The notes under the pieces were generated by a model, which searched no databases, was not told where the DNA came from, and worked only from the letters and a program-made list of their open reading frames with translations. 64,000 nucleotides of DNA from Acholoe squamosa (lineage: Eukaryota; Annelida; Polychaeta; Phyllodocida; Polynoidae), in assembly GCA_949317995.1 (NCBI GenBank), contig OX439036.1:24650854-24714853 (forward strand), written 5' to 3'. Below, in pieces: positions 22,882-35,100 of the stretch. The stretch's first letter is position 1. Every line of letters begins with the position of its first letter. The position numbers were made by a program, and so were the translations under genes.

Positions 22882-25800
22882 CGACCCAACTGAAGCAATA
22901 TTCGGAGACTGGACCCACTGGGGCCCTTAGCCCTTGGACCACAAGATTTACTGATCCAATATCAACATAAAAGCGATACCTCAGAGGGCTAGCTCACCTA
23001 ACTAGGTCAAGGGTCCACAATGGGCCCATAAATGTTTGGGCCCCTCCTGTGGACCCAACTGAAGCAATTTTCGCTGACTGGATCCACTAGGGCCCTTAGC
23101 CCTTGGACCTCAAGATTTACTGATCCAATATCAACATAAAAGCGATACCTCAGAGGGCTAGCTCACCTAACTAGGTCAAGTGTCCACAATGGGCCCAAAA
23201 ATGTTCGGACCACTCCTGTGGACCAAACTGAAGTAATATTCGGTGACTGAACCCACTGGGGCCCTTAGCCCTTCGACCTCAAGATTTACTCTTCCAATAT
23301 CAATATAAAAGCGATACCTCAGAGGGCTAGCCCACATAATTAGGTCAAGGGTCCACAATGGGCCCATAAATGTTTGGGCCCCTCCTGTGGACCCAACTAA
23401 AGCAATATTCGGTGACTGGACCCACTAGGGCCCTTAGCCCTTGGACCTCAAGATTTACTGATCCAATATCAATATAAAAGCGATACCTCAGAGGGCTAGC
23501 TCACCTAACTAGGTCAAGGGTCCACAATGGGCCCAAAAATGTTTGGACCACTCCTGTGGACCCAACTGAAGCAATATTCGGTGACTGGACCCACTGGGGC
23601 CCTTAGCCCTTCGACCTCAAGATTTCCTTTGCCAATATCAACATAAAAGATACACCTCAGAGGGCTAGCCCACATAATTAGGTCAAGGGTCCACAATGGG
23701 CCCAAAAATGTTCGGACCACTCCTGTGGACCCAACTGAAGCAATTTTCGGTGACTGGATCACACTGGGGCCCTTAGCCCTTGGACCTCAAGATTTACTCT
23801 TCCAATATCAATATAAAAGCGATACCTCAGAGGGCTAGCCCACATAATTAGGTCAAGGGTCCACAATGGGCCCATAAATCTTTGGGCCCCTCCTGTGGAC
23901 CCAACTAAAGCAATATTCGGTGACTGGACCCACTAGGGCCCTTAGCCCTTGGACCTCAAGATTTACTGATCCAATATCAATATAAAAGCGATACCTCAGA
24001 GGGCTAGCTCACCTAACTAGGTCAAGGGTCCACAATGGGCCCAAAAATGTTTGGACCACTCCTGTGGACCCAACTGAAGCAATATTCGGTGACTGGACCC
24101 ACTGGGGCCCTTAGCCCTTCGACCTCAAGATTTCCTTTGCCAATATCAACATAAAAGATACACCTCAGAGGGCTAGCCCACATAATTAGGTCAAGGGTCC
24201 ACAATGGGCCCAAAAATGTTCGGACCACTCCTGTGGACCCAACTGAAGCAATTTTCGGTGACTGGATCACACTGGGGCCCTTAGCCCTTGGACCTTAAGA
24301 TTTCCCTTGCCAATATCAACATAAAAGGTAAACCTCAGAGGGCTAGCCCACATAATTAGCTCAAGGGTCCACAATGGGCCCATAAATGTTTGGGCCCCTC
24401 CTGTGGACTCAACTGAAGCAATATTCGGTGACTGGATCCACTAGGGCCCTTAGCCCTTCGACCTCAAGATTTACTGATCCAATATCAATATAAAAGCGAT
24501 ACCTCAGAGGGCTAGCTCACCTAACTAGGTCAAGGGTCCACAATGGGCCCATAAATGTTCAGACCACTCCTGTGGACCCAACTGAAGCAATATTCGGTGA
24601 CTGGATCCACTAGGGCCCTTAGCCCTTGGACCTCAAGATTTACTGATCCAATATCAATATAAAAGGTAAACCTCAGAGGGCTAGCCCACATAACTAGGTC
24701 AAGGTTCCACAATGGGCCCATAAATGTTTGGGGCCCTCCTGTGGACCCAACTAAATCAATATTCGGTGACTGGACCCACTAGGGCCCTTAGCCCTTGGAC
24801 CTCAAGATTTCCCTTGCCAATATCAACATAAAAGGTAAACCTCAGAGGGCTAGCCCACATAATTAGGTCAAGGGTCCACAATGGGCCCATAAATGTTTGG
24901 GCCCCTCCTGTGGACTCAACTGAAGCAATATTCGGTGACTGGATCCACTAGGGCCCTTAGCCCTTCGACCTCAAGATTTACTGATCCAATATCAATATAA
25001 AAGCGATACCTCAGAGGGCTAGCTCACCTAACTAGGTCAAGGGTCCACAATGGGCCCCAAAATGTTCGGACCACTCCTGTGGACCCAACTGAAGCAATAT
25101 TCGGTGACTGGACCCACTGGGGCCCTTAGCCCTTCGACCTCAAGATTTACTGATCCAATATCAATATAAAAGCAATACCTCAGAGGGCTAGCTCACCTAA
25201 CTAGGTCAAGGGTCCACAATGGGCCCAAAAATGTTTGGGCCCCTCCTGTGGACTCAACTGAAGCAATATTCGGTGACTGGATCCACTAGGGCCCTTAGCC
25301 CTTCGACCTCAAGATTTACTGATCCAATATCAATATAAAAGCGATACCTCAGAGGGCTAGCTCACCTAACTAGGTCAAGGGTCCACAATGGGCCCATAAA
25401 TGTTCAGACCACTCCTGTGGACCCAACTGAAGCAATATTCGGTGACTGGATCCACTAGGGCCCTTAGCCCTTGGACCTCAAGATTTCCTTTCCCAATATC
25501 AACATAAAAGGTAAACCTCAGAGGGCTAGCCCACATAACTAGGTCAAGGGTCCACAATGGGCCCATAAATGTTTGGGGCCCTCCTGTGGACCCAACTAAA
25601 TCAATATTCGGTGACTGGACCCACTAGGGCCCTTAGCCCTTGGACCTCAAGATTAACTGATCCAATATCAATATAAAAGCGATACCTCAGCGGGCTAGCT
25701 CACCTAACTAGGTCAAGGGTCCACAATGGGCCCAAAAATGTTCGGACCACTCCTGTGGACCCAACTGAAGTAATATTCGGTGACTGGACCCACTGGGGCC

Positions 25801-26036
25801 CTTAGCCCTTCGACCTCAAGATTTACTGTTCCAATATCAATATAAAAGCGATACCTCAGAGGGCTAGCTCACCTAACTAGGTCAAGGGTCCACAATGGGC
25901 CCATAAATGTTCAGACCACTCCTGTGGACCCAACTCAAGCAATATTCGGTGACTGGACCCACTGGGGCCCTTAGCCCTTTGACCTCAAGATTTACTGATC
26001 CAATATCAACATAAAAGGTAAACCTCAGAGGGCTCA
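22882..26036 (-). repeat. ~169-bp satellite, left arm, ~19 monomers
   Basis: A tandem array with about 169-bp period; the phrase GGGCCCTTAGCCC recurs near 22920, 23090, 23260 and so on to 25966. A 508-bp block (three monomers) at about 23370-23878 is repeated almost exactly at 23878-24386, and another pair of blocks 845 bp apart (five monomers) is seen at about 24530 and 25375. This is higher-order repeat structure. The ~63-82 aa open frames recurring here are reading-frame artefacts of the monomer. Confidence 0.95.
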
Positions 26037-28640
26037 TTGTGGACCCTTGACCTAATTATGTGGGCTAGCCCTCTGAGGTATCGCTTTTATGTTGATATTG
26101 GATCAGTAAATCTTGAGGTCGAAGGGCTAAGGGCCCCAGTGGGTCCAGTCACCGAATATTACTTCAGTTGGGTCCACAGGACTGGTCCGAACATTTTTGG
26201 GCCCATTGTGGACCCTTGACCTAGTTAGGTGAGCTAGCCCTCTGAGGTATCGCTTTTATATTGATATTGGAACAGTAAATCTTGAGGTCCAAGGGCTAAG
26301 GGCCCCAGTGGATCCAGTCACCGAATATTACTTCAGTTGGGTCCACAGGAGGGGCCCAAACATTTATGGGCCCATTGTGGACCCTTGACCTAATTATGTG
26401 GGCTAGCCCTCTGAGGTTTACCTTTTATGTTGATATTGGATCAGTAAATCTTGAGGTCAAAGGGCTAAGGGCCCCAGTGGGTCCAGTCACCGAATATTGC
26501 TTCAGTTGGGTCCACAGGAGTGGTCCAAACATTTTTGGGCCCATTGTGGACCCTTGACCTAGTTAGGTGAGCTAGCCCTCTGAGGTATCGCTTTTATGTT
26601 GATATTGGATCAGTAAATCTTGAGGTCGAAGGGCTAAGGGCTCCAGTGGGTCCAGTCACCGAATATTACTTCAGTTGGGTCCACAGGACTGGTCCGAACA
26701 TTTTTGGGCCCATTGTGGACCCTTGACCTAGTTAGGTGAGCTAGCCCTCTGAGATATCGCTTTTATATTGATATTGGAACAGTAAATCTTGAGGTCCAAG
26801 GGCTAAGGGCCCCAGTGGATCCAGTCACCGAAAATTGCTTCAGTTGGGTGCACAGCAGGGGCCCGAACATTTATGGGCCCTTTTTGGACCCTTGACCTAA
26901 TTCGGTGAGCTAGCCCTCTGAGGTTTACCTTTTATGTTGATATTGGATCAGTAAATCTTGAGGTCGAAGGGCTAAGGGCCCCAGTGGGTCCAGTCACCGA
27001 ATATTACTTCAGTTGGGTCCACAGGAGTGTTCCGAACATTTTTGGGCCCATTGTGGACCCTTGACCTAGTTAGGTGAGCTAGCCCTCTGAGGTATCGCTT
27101 TAATATTGATATTGGAACAGTAAATCTTGAGGTCCAAGGGCTAAGGGCCCCAGTGGATCCAGTCACCGAATATTACTTCAGTTGGGTCCACAGGAGGGGC
27201 CCAAACATTTATGGGCCCATTGTGGACCCTTGACCTAATTATGTGGGCTAGCCCTCTGAGGTTTACCTTTTATGTTGATATTGGATCAGTAAATCTTGAG
27301 GTCAAAGGGCTAAGGGCCCCAGTGGGTCCAGTCACCGAATATTGCTTCAGTTGGGTCCACAGGAGTGGTCCGAACATTTTTGGGCCCATTGTGGACCCTT
27401 GACCTAGTTAGGTGAGCTAGCCCTCTGAGGTATCGCTTTTATATTGATATTAGAACAGTAAATCTTGAGGTCGAAGGGCTAAGGGCCCCAGTGGATCCAG
27501 TCACCGAAAATTGCTTCAGTTGGGTCCACAGGAGGGGCCCAAACATTTATGGGCCCATTGTGGACCCTTGACCTAATTATGTGGGCTAGCCCTCTGAGGT
27601 TTACCTTTTATGTTGATATTGGATCAGTAAATCTTGAGGTCGAAGGGCTAAGGGCCCCAGTGGGCCCAGTCACCGAATATTACTTCAGTTGGGTCCACAG
27701 GAGTGGTCCGAACATTTTTGGGCCCATTATGGATTCTTGACCTAGTTAGGTGAGCTAGCCCTCTGAGGTATCGCTTTTATATTGATATTGGCAAAGGAAA
27801 TCTTGAGGTCCAAGGGCTAAGGGCCCCAGTGGATCCAGTCACCAAATATTACTTCAGTTGGGTCCACAGGAGGGGCCCGAACATTTTTGGTCCCATTGTG
27901 GACCCTTGACCTAGTTAGGTGAGCTAGCCCTCTGAGGTATCGCTTTTATGTTGATATTGGCAAAGGAAATCTTGAGGTCGAAGGGCTAAGGGCCCCATTG
28001 GGTCCAGTCACCAAAAATTGCTTCAGTTGGGTCCACAGGAGTGGTCCGAACATTTTTGGGCCCATTGTGGACCTTTGACCTAATTATGTGGGCTAGCCCT
28101 CTGAGGTGTGTCTTTTATGTTGATATTGGCAAAGGAAATCTTGAGGTCGAAGGGCTAAGGGCCCCAGTGGGTCCAGTCACCGAATATTGCTTCAGTTGGG
28201 TCCACAGGAGTGGTCCGAACATTTATGGGCCCATTGTGGACCCTTGACCTAGTTAGGTGAGCTATTATATTGATATTGGATCAGTAAATCTTGAGGTCGA
28301 AGGGCTAAGGGCCCCAGTGGGTCCAGTCACCGAATATTACTTCAGTTGGGTCCACAGGAGGGGCCCAAACATTTAAGGGCCCATTGTGGACCCTTGACCT
28401 AATTATGTGGGCTAGCCCTCTGAGGTGTCTCTTTTATGTGGATATTGGCAAAGGAAATCTCGAGGTCCAAGGGCTAAGGGCCCCAGTGGGTCCAGTCATC
28501 GGAAATCGATTCAATTGGGTCCACAGGGAGTGGTCGGACCTTTTTCAGGCCCATTGTGGACCCTTGAGCTATTTAGGTGAGCTAGACCTATGAGGTGTCC
28601 CTTTCATGTTGATTGGTGGAGGAAATCTAGATGTATGAGG
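26037..28640 (+). repeat. ~169-bp satellite, inverted right arm, ~15 monomers
   Basis: The same satellite on the opposite strand. The switch is abrupt at 26036/26037, inside a monomer: '...CAGAGGGCT' is followed directly by 'CATTGTGGACCC'. Blocks 845 bp apart again look nearly identical (26366 and 27211). Monomers become diverged over the last ~200 bp (28450-28640), as expected at an array edge; one copy near 28265 is shortened. Confidence 0.95.
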
Positions 28641-28642
28641 GT

Positions 28643-28940
28643 TAAGGGAGTGGTCATTGTTTATCAACAGGGGGGTGTGGGTTTGAGGGGGGGGCGTAAA
28701 ATTTTCACAAAAAATGTTGACCCCTCTTGAGGGGGAGGCTAAAAAGAGGGTAAATTCTTTTTAGCAAAAAAAAGCCAGCGTACCGGTACTACTATAGATG
28801 AAAGAGGGGTGCGAAAACCCTCCGCACCTCGGGCGTGGGGGGCTTAAAAAAATTTGACTGCTGCCGGCCCCCGATCTCCCATGACCGCCCCCCCTCTCCC
28901 ATGACCGCCCCCCGCTCTCCCAAGACCGGCCCACACTCTC
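28643..28940. mobile_element. GGGAGTGGTC-family MITE, partial
   Basis: Begins GGGAGTGGTCATTGTTTATC right at the satellite edge and continues with the family's G- and C-rich interior phrases (GGGGGGCGTAAAATTTT, GACCCCTCTTGAGGGG). The right inverted end is missing or replaced by a short C-rich tandem (CCGCCCCCC...TCTCCCATGA) at 28865-28935. Confidence 0.65.
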
Positions 28941-29125
28941 TGGTGAGGTGACTGTATTGTGGCAGTGTACTGGCAGTGTAGTATAATAGTTATTTGGAGT
29001 GGCACCCCTGAGTAGTTCTAAGGTAGAGACAAGGTGGCAGCAGCATCATGTTTTGACCCAGTTAGAACATGATTCGACCTACTAACGGCGACCTCGAGGT
29101 CGGATCTAGCCCCTGCCATACAGGC

Positions 29126-32100
29126 ATGGCTGCAAATTCAACAGAAGTGTTGCAAGGTAGGTTCATATAAAACAATAGCCCCAATTTCAGTAGGGTTTAT
29201 TCTCTACATGCTGGAATACACAACTAGGTACCGTAGTGGCCCATTTAAGCGCCAAGTTCTCGAATAAGTGCCGGTCTTGAATAGGCACTTGCCTAATATT
29301 TCAAGAATTTATCCCATTAAACCTATCTAATGATCAATGGATGGATCTTGAGAAAAGAAGTGGATTTGCTTTTTAAATGAAGTCTCTATGTCAATTTAAA
29401 GTGGAATTATGACTGGTCAAAGGTACCAAATCAGACCCAGAATTCTGCCATAGTTAAGAGTTTAATTTAGATCTAATTTTGTGATCAAGCAAGATGAATC
29501 CAAGGTATACTAGATCACTAAAATGATTATTTTGGGCAATTTTCTTTTCAGATAAGCAAAATATACCCTCAAGAATGTAAATAATGATACATTTTATCAT
29601 AATCAAACAATGTAAAAGCAAATTTTTGATGTCATCTTTTCCCTTGAACTGTGCGCTCTGACAGAACCACGGCAGAATATCGTCTTTGACTCAGGACGTT
29701 TGAATGATCATAACTTCAATTTAAATTGACATAATAACTTCATCTAAAAAGCAAAACTACTTATTTTTATCATAGCTATCAATTTCCCACCATATAAAAT
29801 ACATACAATAAGGTCTTAATTGATAGGTAAGTGCCCAACATTGGGGAGGTTGGGATAAGTGTCCAGAGATAATCTTGCTCAAAAAGTTTGCAGGGTCTGT
29901 CAAACATACTGCAGCCCCTTAGAAAAAGAAAATGAAAAAAATTTCTAGATCATTTTTAACCATAGAACAGGTGGGAACCATTTATTTTTAGGTGCTCAAT
30001 GATCTTCTCATAATAAAATGGTTCTAAACTTTTAGTTGAACTTTGATGGGGTCAAAGGCAAAATTCCCTGCATTCAACCTTGTACAAAAAATAATCATTT
30101 TAAAGGTCTAGCCAAGCCTGTTAAAATGAGCCCTTGTTTGTAAAGATCCTCCAGTAAATAGCTTCAGAATAAGCTTGCAAAGAAAGGAGAGTTTAACACT
30201 ACCCAGTTTCAGCTTTATCACAGTTTCACACCTCTCCTGCAGCAGACTCACACAGTGGAGGTATTTCAGTGCCTATCTTGAATGGGGTATGGGGGTGATA
30301 CTGATACTAGTAGACAGACTAGAGCTAGTACTAGTAGAGGGCAGAGACTCCCACCAAAGACTTACAATATAGGAAGACGGTGCACTCTGCTCCGCGCCCA
30401 TAGGTTTAACGTGACGGGAGTCTCGGCGCAGCGTATGCTGCACAGGTCTCCAGTGTGCAGCCAGAGTGTAGCTGCGCGAAGTCCCCATAGAGCGCAATGT
30501 TAAACAACACATATTCGAAAGCTATTTTAAAATACTAATCCTTGGAATAATGAAATATTCTGACCACTGGGTGAAAGGGCAGGACTCAAAGATGCTTATT
30601 CTTAGGTTTAGATATGGTTTATGTGAACTGTCTTTTCGTGGGAACCTTGGATAGCCCACGCAACTTGTTAATTTTGGTCATTTTCTACCGAAACAGGTGA
30701 AAACAACCCATGTTCACCATATCAAAATAATTATTTTTATGTCATGGCAGATACGACCGTTACTATAGAATAGTACCAGACATGCCGTATTCAATGGGGG
30801 GGATGGAATACAATGTGGCCGTATTCAATGGGTGTCCGCCATCTTGGATTCTGAACAGATCTGAGCTGTGTTTCTCTATTTTAAAGCAAATTAACCCCGT
30901 AGGGCCATGACATAAATGCAAATGTCAACTCCTATGGAATATTTTTGCATCGTATTCCCCTTGGTGAGTCTGTCCGCATTCAACTCGGCCTATAAGGCCT
31001 CGTTGAATACGGCAGACTCACTTCGGGGAATACGATGCAAAAATATTCAATGGTCGTTGACATTTGCTTATGTATTCCTTCCACAACTTCCATATCATAG
31101 TATATGAGAGAGAGTGACATAAATATAAATCATATGTACTTAGATTTTACTTTATTTATTGGCTCAGTTTAACCATACTGACAGTGGAAAGTGAAGTTAC
31201 GAAGCTGAGCACTCTGTGCTTCATGAGAGGAAAGGCCTAGCACAGAGGGGTCAAATTGTCAAAAGTGTCCTTCGTTTCGGGAATGCTGATCGCTGCACAT
31301 CTCATTTTTTCCTTTAAATGATCTCGATACTGATTTAGTTCATAGCAATAGCTATCTACACATACCAGAATTTTTTTTTAATTCCAAAGATTTCCATTTC
31401 AAAATTGCCGATCAAATTGCGATGTTTAACATTGCGCTCTATGGGAGCCCTTGCGTTTACACCCTGGTGCAAGCTGGCCCATCTCCGGAGTGGGATCTCT
31501 TATACTAGATACTACCTCTTTGCTCCCACTGAGTCCCAGAGTGAATTCCAGTCAGTCTCGTCCGGTCAGGATTCTAGGGAATACCCTCTCTCGTGTTTGC
31601 AGTTTGGGGATTGTGGGTCCCCATTTTCTGGGGAATATTAGTTACTACACATGGTACCTGCCTTCATTTTACCACTACACCAACCAGCGACTAGAACTAC
31701 TTTTACCCATGAACGCTGGTGGCCAGAGACGACTCGCACTAGTGGTCGAGCTGGGGCCAGATTCAGAGATTGAGTGAATTCAATGGCTGACTTAAATCTT
31801 GATGACTGAAGATATAAAGGGAGCAGTCATTATTTATTAACGGGGGAGGGTTGGGTTTTTGGGCAGATGCATGAACATTTTTTACCCCCCCTCAATGGTA
31901 GTTTTTTTTTTGCGCCCCCTGTACCAGAGGCATAGAGAATTTCCGCGCCTCTCTTCAATCTATACTATTAAATAGTATGCTGGATTTTTTTTGCAAAAAT
32001 TTAAAAAAAGGTAAATTTTTTAAGATCAAGGGTAGGCACTGACGTAACTCCCGTGTGCGGGTCTGCCGTGCGCGAAGGCCAAAAGTGTGATAGAGCAAAA

Positions 32101-35100
32101 ATAGCAGACTTCAATCTGACATATCTTTACTTGTTGATTCTGAAGCTGTTTACTGGTGGATTTGGACAAATAGGGTGTCATTTTAACGGCCTTGGAGAGG
32201 GCTACACTATGCATGTATTTGTTTAATGAATTGGAGAAAAAACAAATATATTTCTCCCAGGTGAATTGAGAACTTAACTTCAGGAGCATTTTATGGCATG
32301 AAGTTCACATCTCACATTAATAAAAATGATACTCACATGTTCCCTGGTTAAATAAGGTCTAGAAAATGTTTAGTTTTTGTATTTCCAATAGAGAACAGTA
32401 TGTATTCTATGCAGCAACAAAATCATGACCTATTAGCACTGTGAGGGGGAGTGAGAGATTAGCACTCACACCTCCTCCACTGCACCACACCTATAGGCTC
32501 ACCACTGGAGGGACCACCTGGAGGTGGCCCTGGGCCCAGGCTGGGGCTGGGGGGGATGACTACCAGGGCTTCTCTGTGACTGACTAGTAGGACTTTTCTT
32601 TGAAGTTTGAACATCAGTCATAGGGTGGGGGGGGGGGGGGGGAGGGAAGGGTCCAGGCAGAGGACTCCCCTTGAACTGCTCTTTGGGACAGGGTGAGCTG
32701 CATTTTAGTCAGGTGAACATTTCCCTAGCCTGAGCCTAGGGCTGGACCTCTCTGACTGAGAGGATCTCAGTAGGCCCCCTTAAATATGGAGGGGAGGACA
32801 GCAATACATCATTCACCAGCAACATGCCCAGAAGACAAGACCCCTTGCAGACTACAGTGAAGGATGGAGGATGTTTGCCAATGTGATAAACATTAATGTT
32901 AACTGCTTGTCTCCTTTTTATGTCTTAGAATTTTCAAGTATTTCAATGTATGAGCTTAAACATTTCATAAGAATTAGTTATTTAAACCCATTTTACCACA
33001 TTGACCTTTGACCTTGAATTGACTTTGCTAAGGTCACAACCTGCATGATCACCTGTTTTTTGCTGACCCTAGACTCACTTTCTATCTCAAGTTTCTAGCC
33101 TTGATACATCATGAGATGTGTTAATTTTATTCCTTTTTCATAACATTACCCTTGGAATGGCCTTGACCTTGGCCAAGGTCACAACATGCCTGTTCACATC
33201 AATCGCTTAAAAAGCCTTCAACTATGTTTTATTCCAAGTTTCTAGCTTAGGTTTTCATGAGGAGAAGTCATTTATCTAGTTCCACAACATTGACCTTTGA
33301 CCTTAAAATGACCTTGAGCTTGGAAAAGGTCACCACATTCATGGTTACCTCTGTTATTTACTTATCCTAAACCCACTTTTTATCTGAAATTTCTAGCCTT
33401 GATATATCATGAGATATGGCAATTTTACTCCCATTTCATAAAATTGACCTTGACATGACCTTGATCTTTCCAAGGTCACCAGAAGGTCACAATATGCATG
33501 GTCATCTCTGTCTTTTGCTGACCTTAGACCCGGTCTTTATCTCAATTTTCTAGCCCTGATATATCATGAGATGAGTTGATTTTACTCCAATTTCATAACT
33601 TTGACCTTGGAGTGACCTTGACCTTGACCAAGGTCACTACATCCCTATTCACTGAATCACTGAAAAAAAACATTCAACTATGTCTTATATCAAGTTTCTA
33701 GCTGAAGTTTTTCATGGGAAGTACTCATTTACCTAATTCTGTAACATTGACCTTTGACCTTAAAATGACTTTGACCTTGGAAAAGGTCATCACATGCATA
33801 GTCACATCCGCCTTGTGATGACCTTCAATCCACTTTTTAAATCATGTTTCTAGCTTCAATAGTTCATGAGAAATAGGCATTTAAGTAATTAAATGACTTT
33901 TGATACCAGCTTGGTCGATCACAAAATTTGGATCACAATTTAACTCTTAACTATGGTTAACTCTGGCAGAACGATAGGCTGAATTTCAGGTCTTTGAATG
34001 GCCATAACTTTGCTTTAAATCAACATAAAGACTTCATTCAAAAAGCAAAGTCAATCAGTTTTGCAAGATCTATCCATAGATCACTAGCTAGAGTACATAG
34101 AACCAAGTCTTAAAAATTAGGTAAGTGCCTATCAAGGGATCAAATTTTTGTACACCCCCGCCTCAAAAGGGGTCTGAATTCTCCCCCCCCCCCCACCCCC
34201 TATCGATAAATAATGACCACTCCCTAAAGGCGACCACAGACTGGCCCGACTCAATCGGCCAATCCTGACAATCGGGAGCATCTGCATGGATGTCTGATCG
34301 AGTCTGACAATATCAAACATGTTTTATGTTCCTGATCGGATCGGCGCCACTCTCCCTAGCTACTGATCGAGTCTGGCCCACCTGCAGTTGCCTTAAGTGA
34401 GAGAACCCATTTGATATGAATCACCACATTCATTTCAACTGATCTATGCATGGGCTACTTAGTATTGGGATAAACTGACTCAGTGAGCACAAAGCACAGA
34501 AAACTACTTGAACTCTGCCTTTAGTGAATGGTCATTATTTATCAAAAGGGCTGGGGGTGGTGGGTTTGAGGGGCGAGCGTTAAAATTTCAGATCCCTCCT
34601 GGGGGGGGGGGGAGGCAAACAAAATTTACCCTCTTTTTGGCAAAAGCCAGAGCACTGATATAGAGGGACAAGAAACATCTCTGTGCCAGGGGGCGTAAAA
34701 GAAAATTGACTGCCATCAAGGGGGCATTAAAAAATTTCCGCGCATCAGCGCAAAAAAAACCCAAAAAACTGTTGATAAATAATGACCTCTCCCTAAGGGG
34801 CAGGCAGAGCCAACAGGTAGGAGGACAGCAATGAGGGGACGGAGGGAGGGGGCAGCAATGAAGCAGAGAAGGGCAATGAGGAAACAGAGGCGACAGTTGT
34901 ATGTGACACAACCATAAGAAAGTCATCTTTAGAGCGCTTGATTTACCCCCTCGAACTCGTGAAACCCGTGCGAGGGATGTCTCTAGAATAATTTAATTTC
35001 TTTTTGCCATGTTCCCGTGTAGATCTCATTCACTTTGTTTTTTTTCTATCTTACAGAATTGACTCAGTCTGTGAAAAATCTGCAAATGGAGCTCCAACGA

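Noticed and set aside
23176-28593. Recurring 60-82 aa open frames (GPLWTLDLIMWASPL-type peptides)
   Set aside because: They follow the satellite monomer and appear on whichever strand the monomer faces. Monomer length is not a multiple of three and there are no splice or start contexts. Repeat artefacts.
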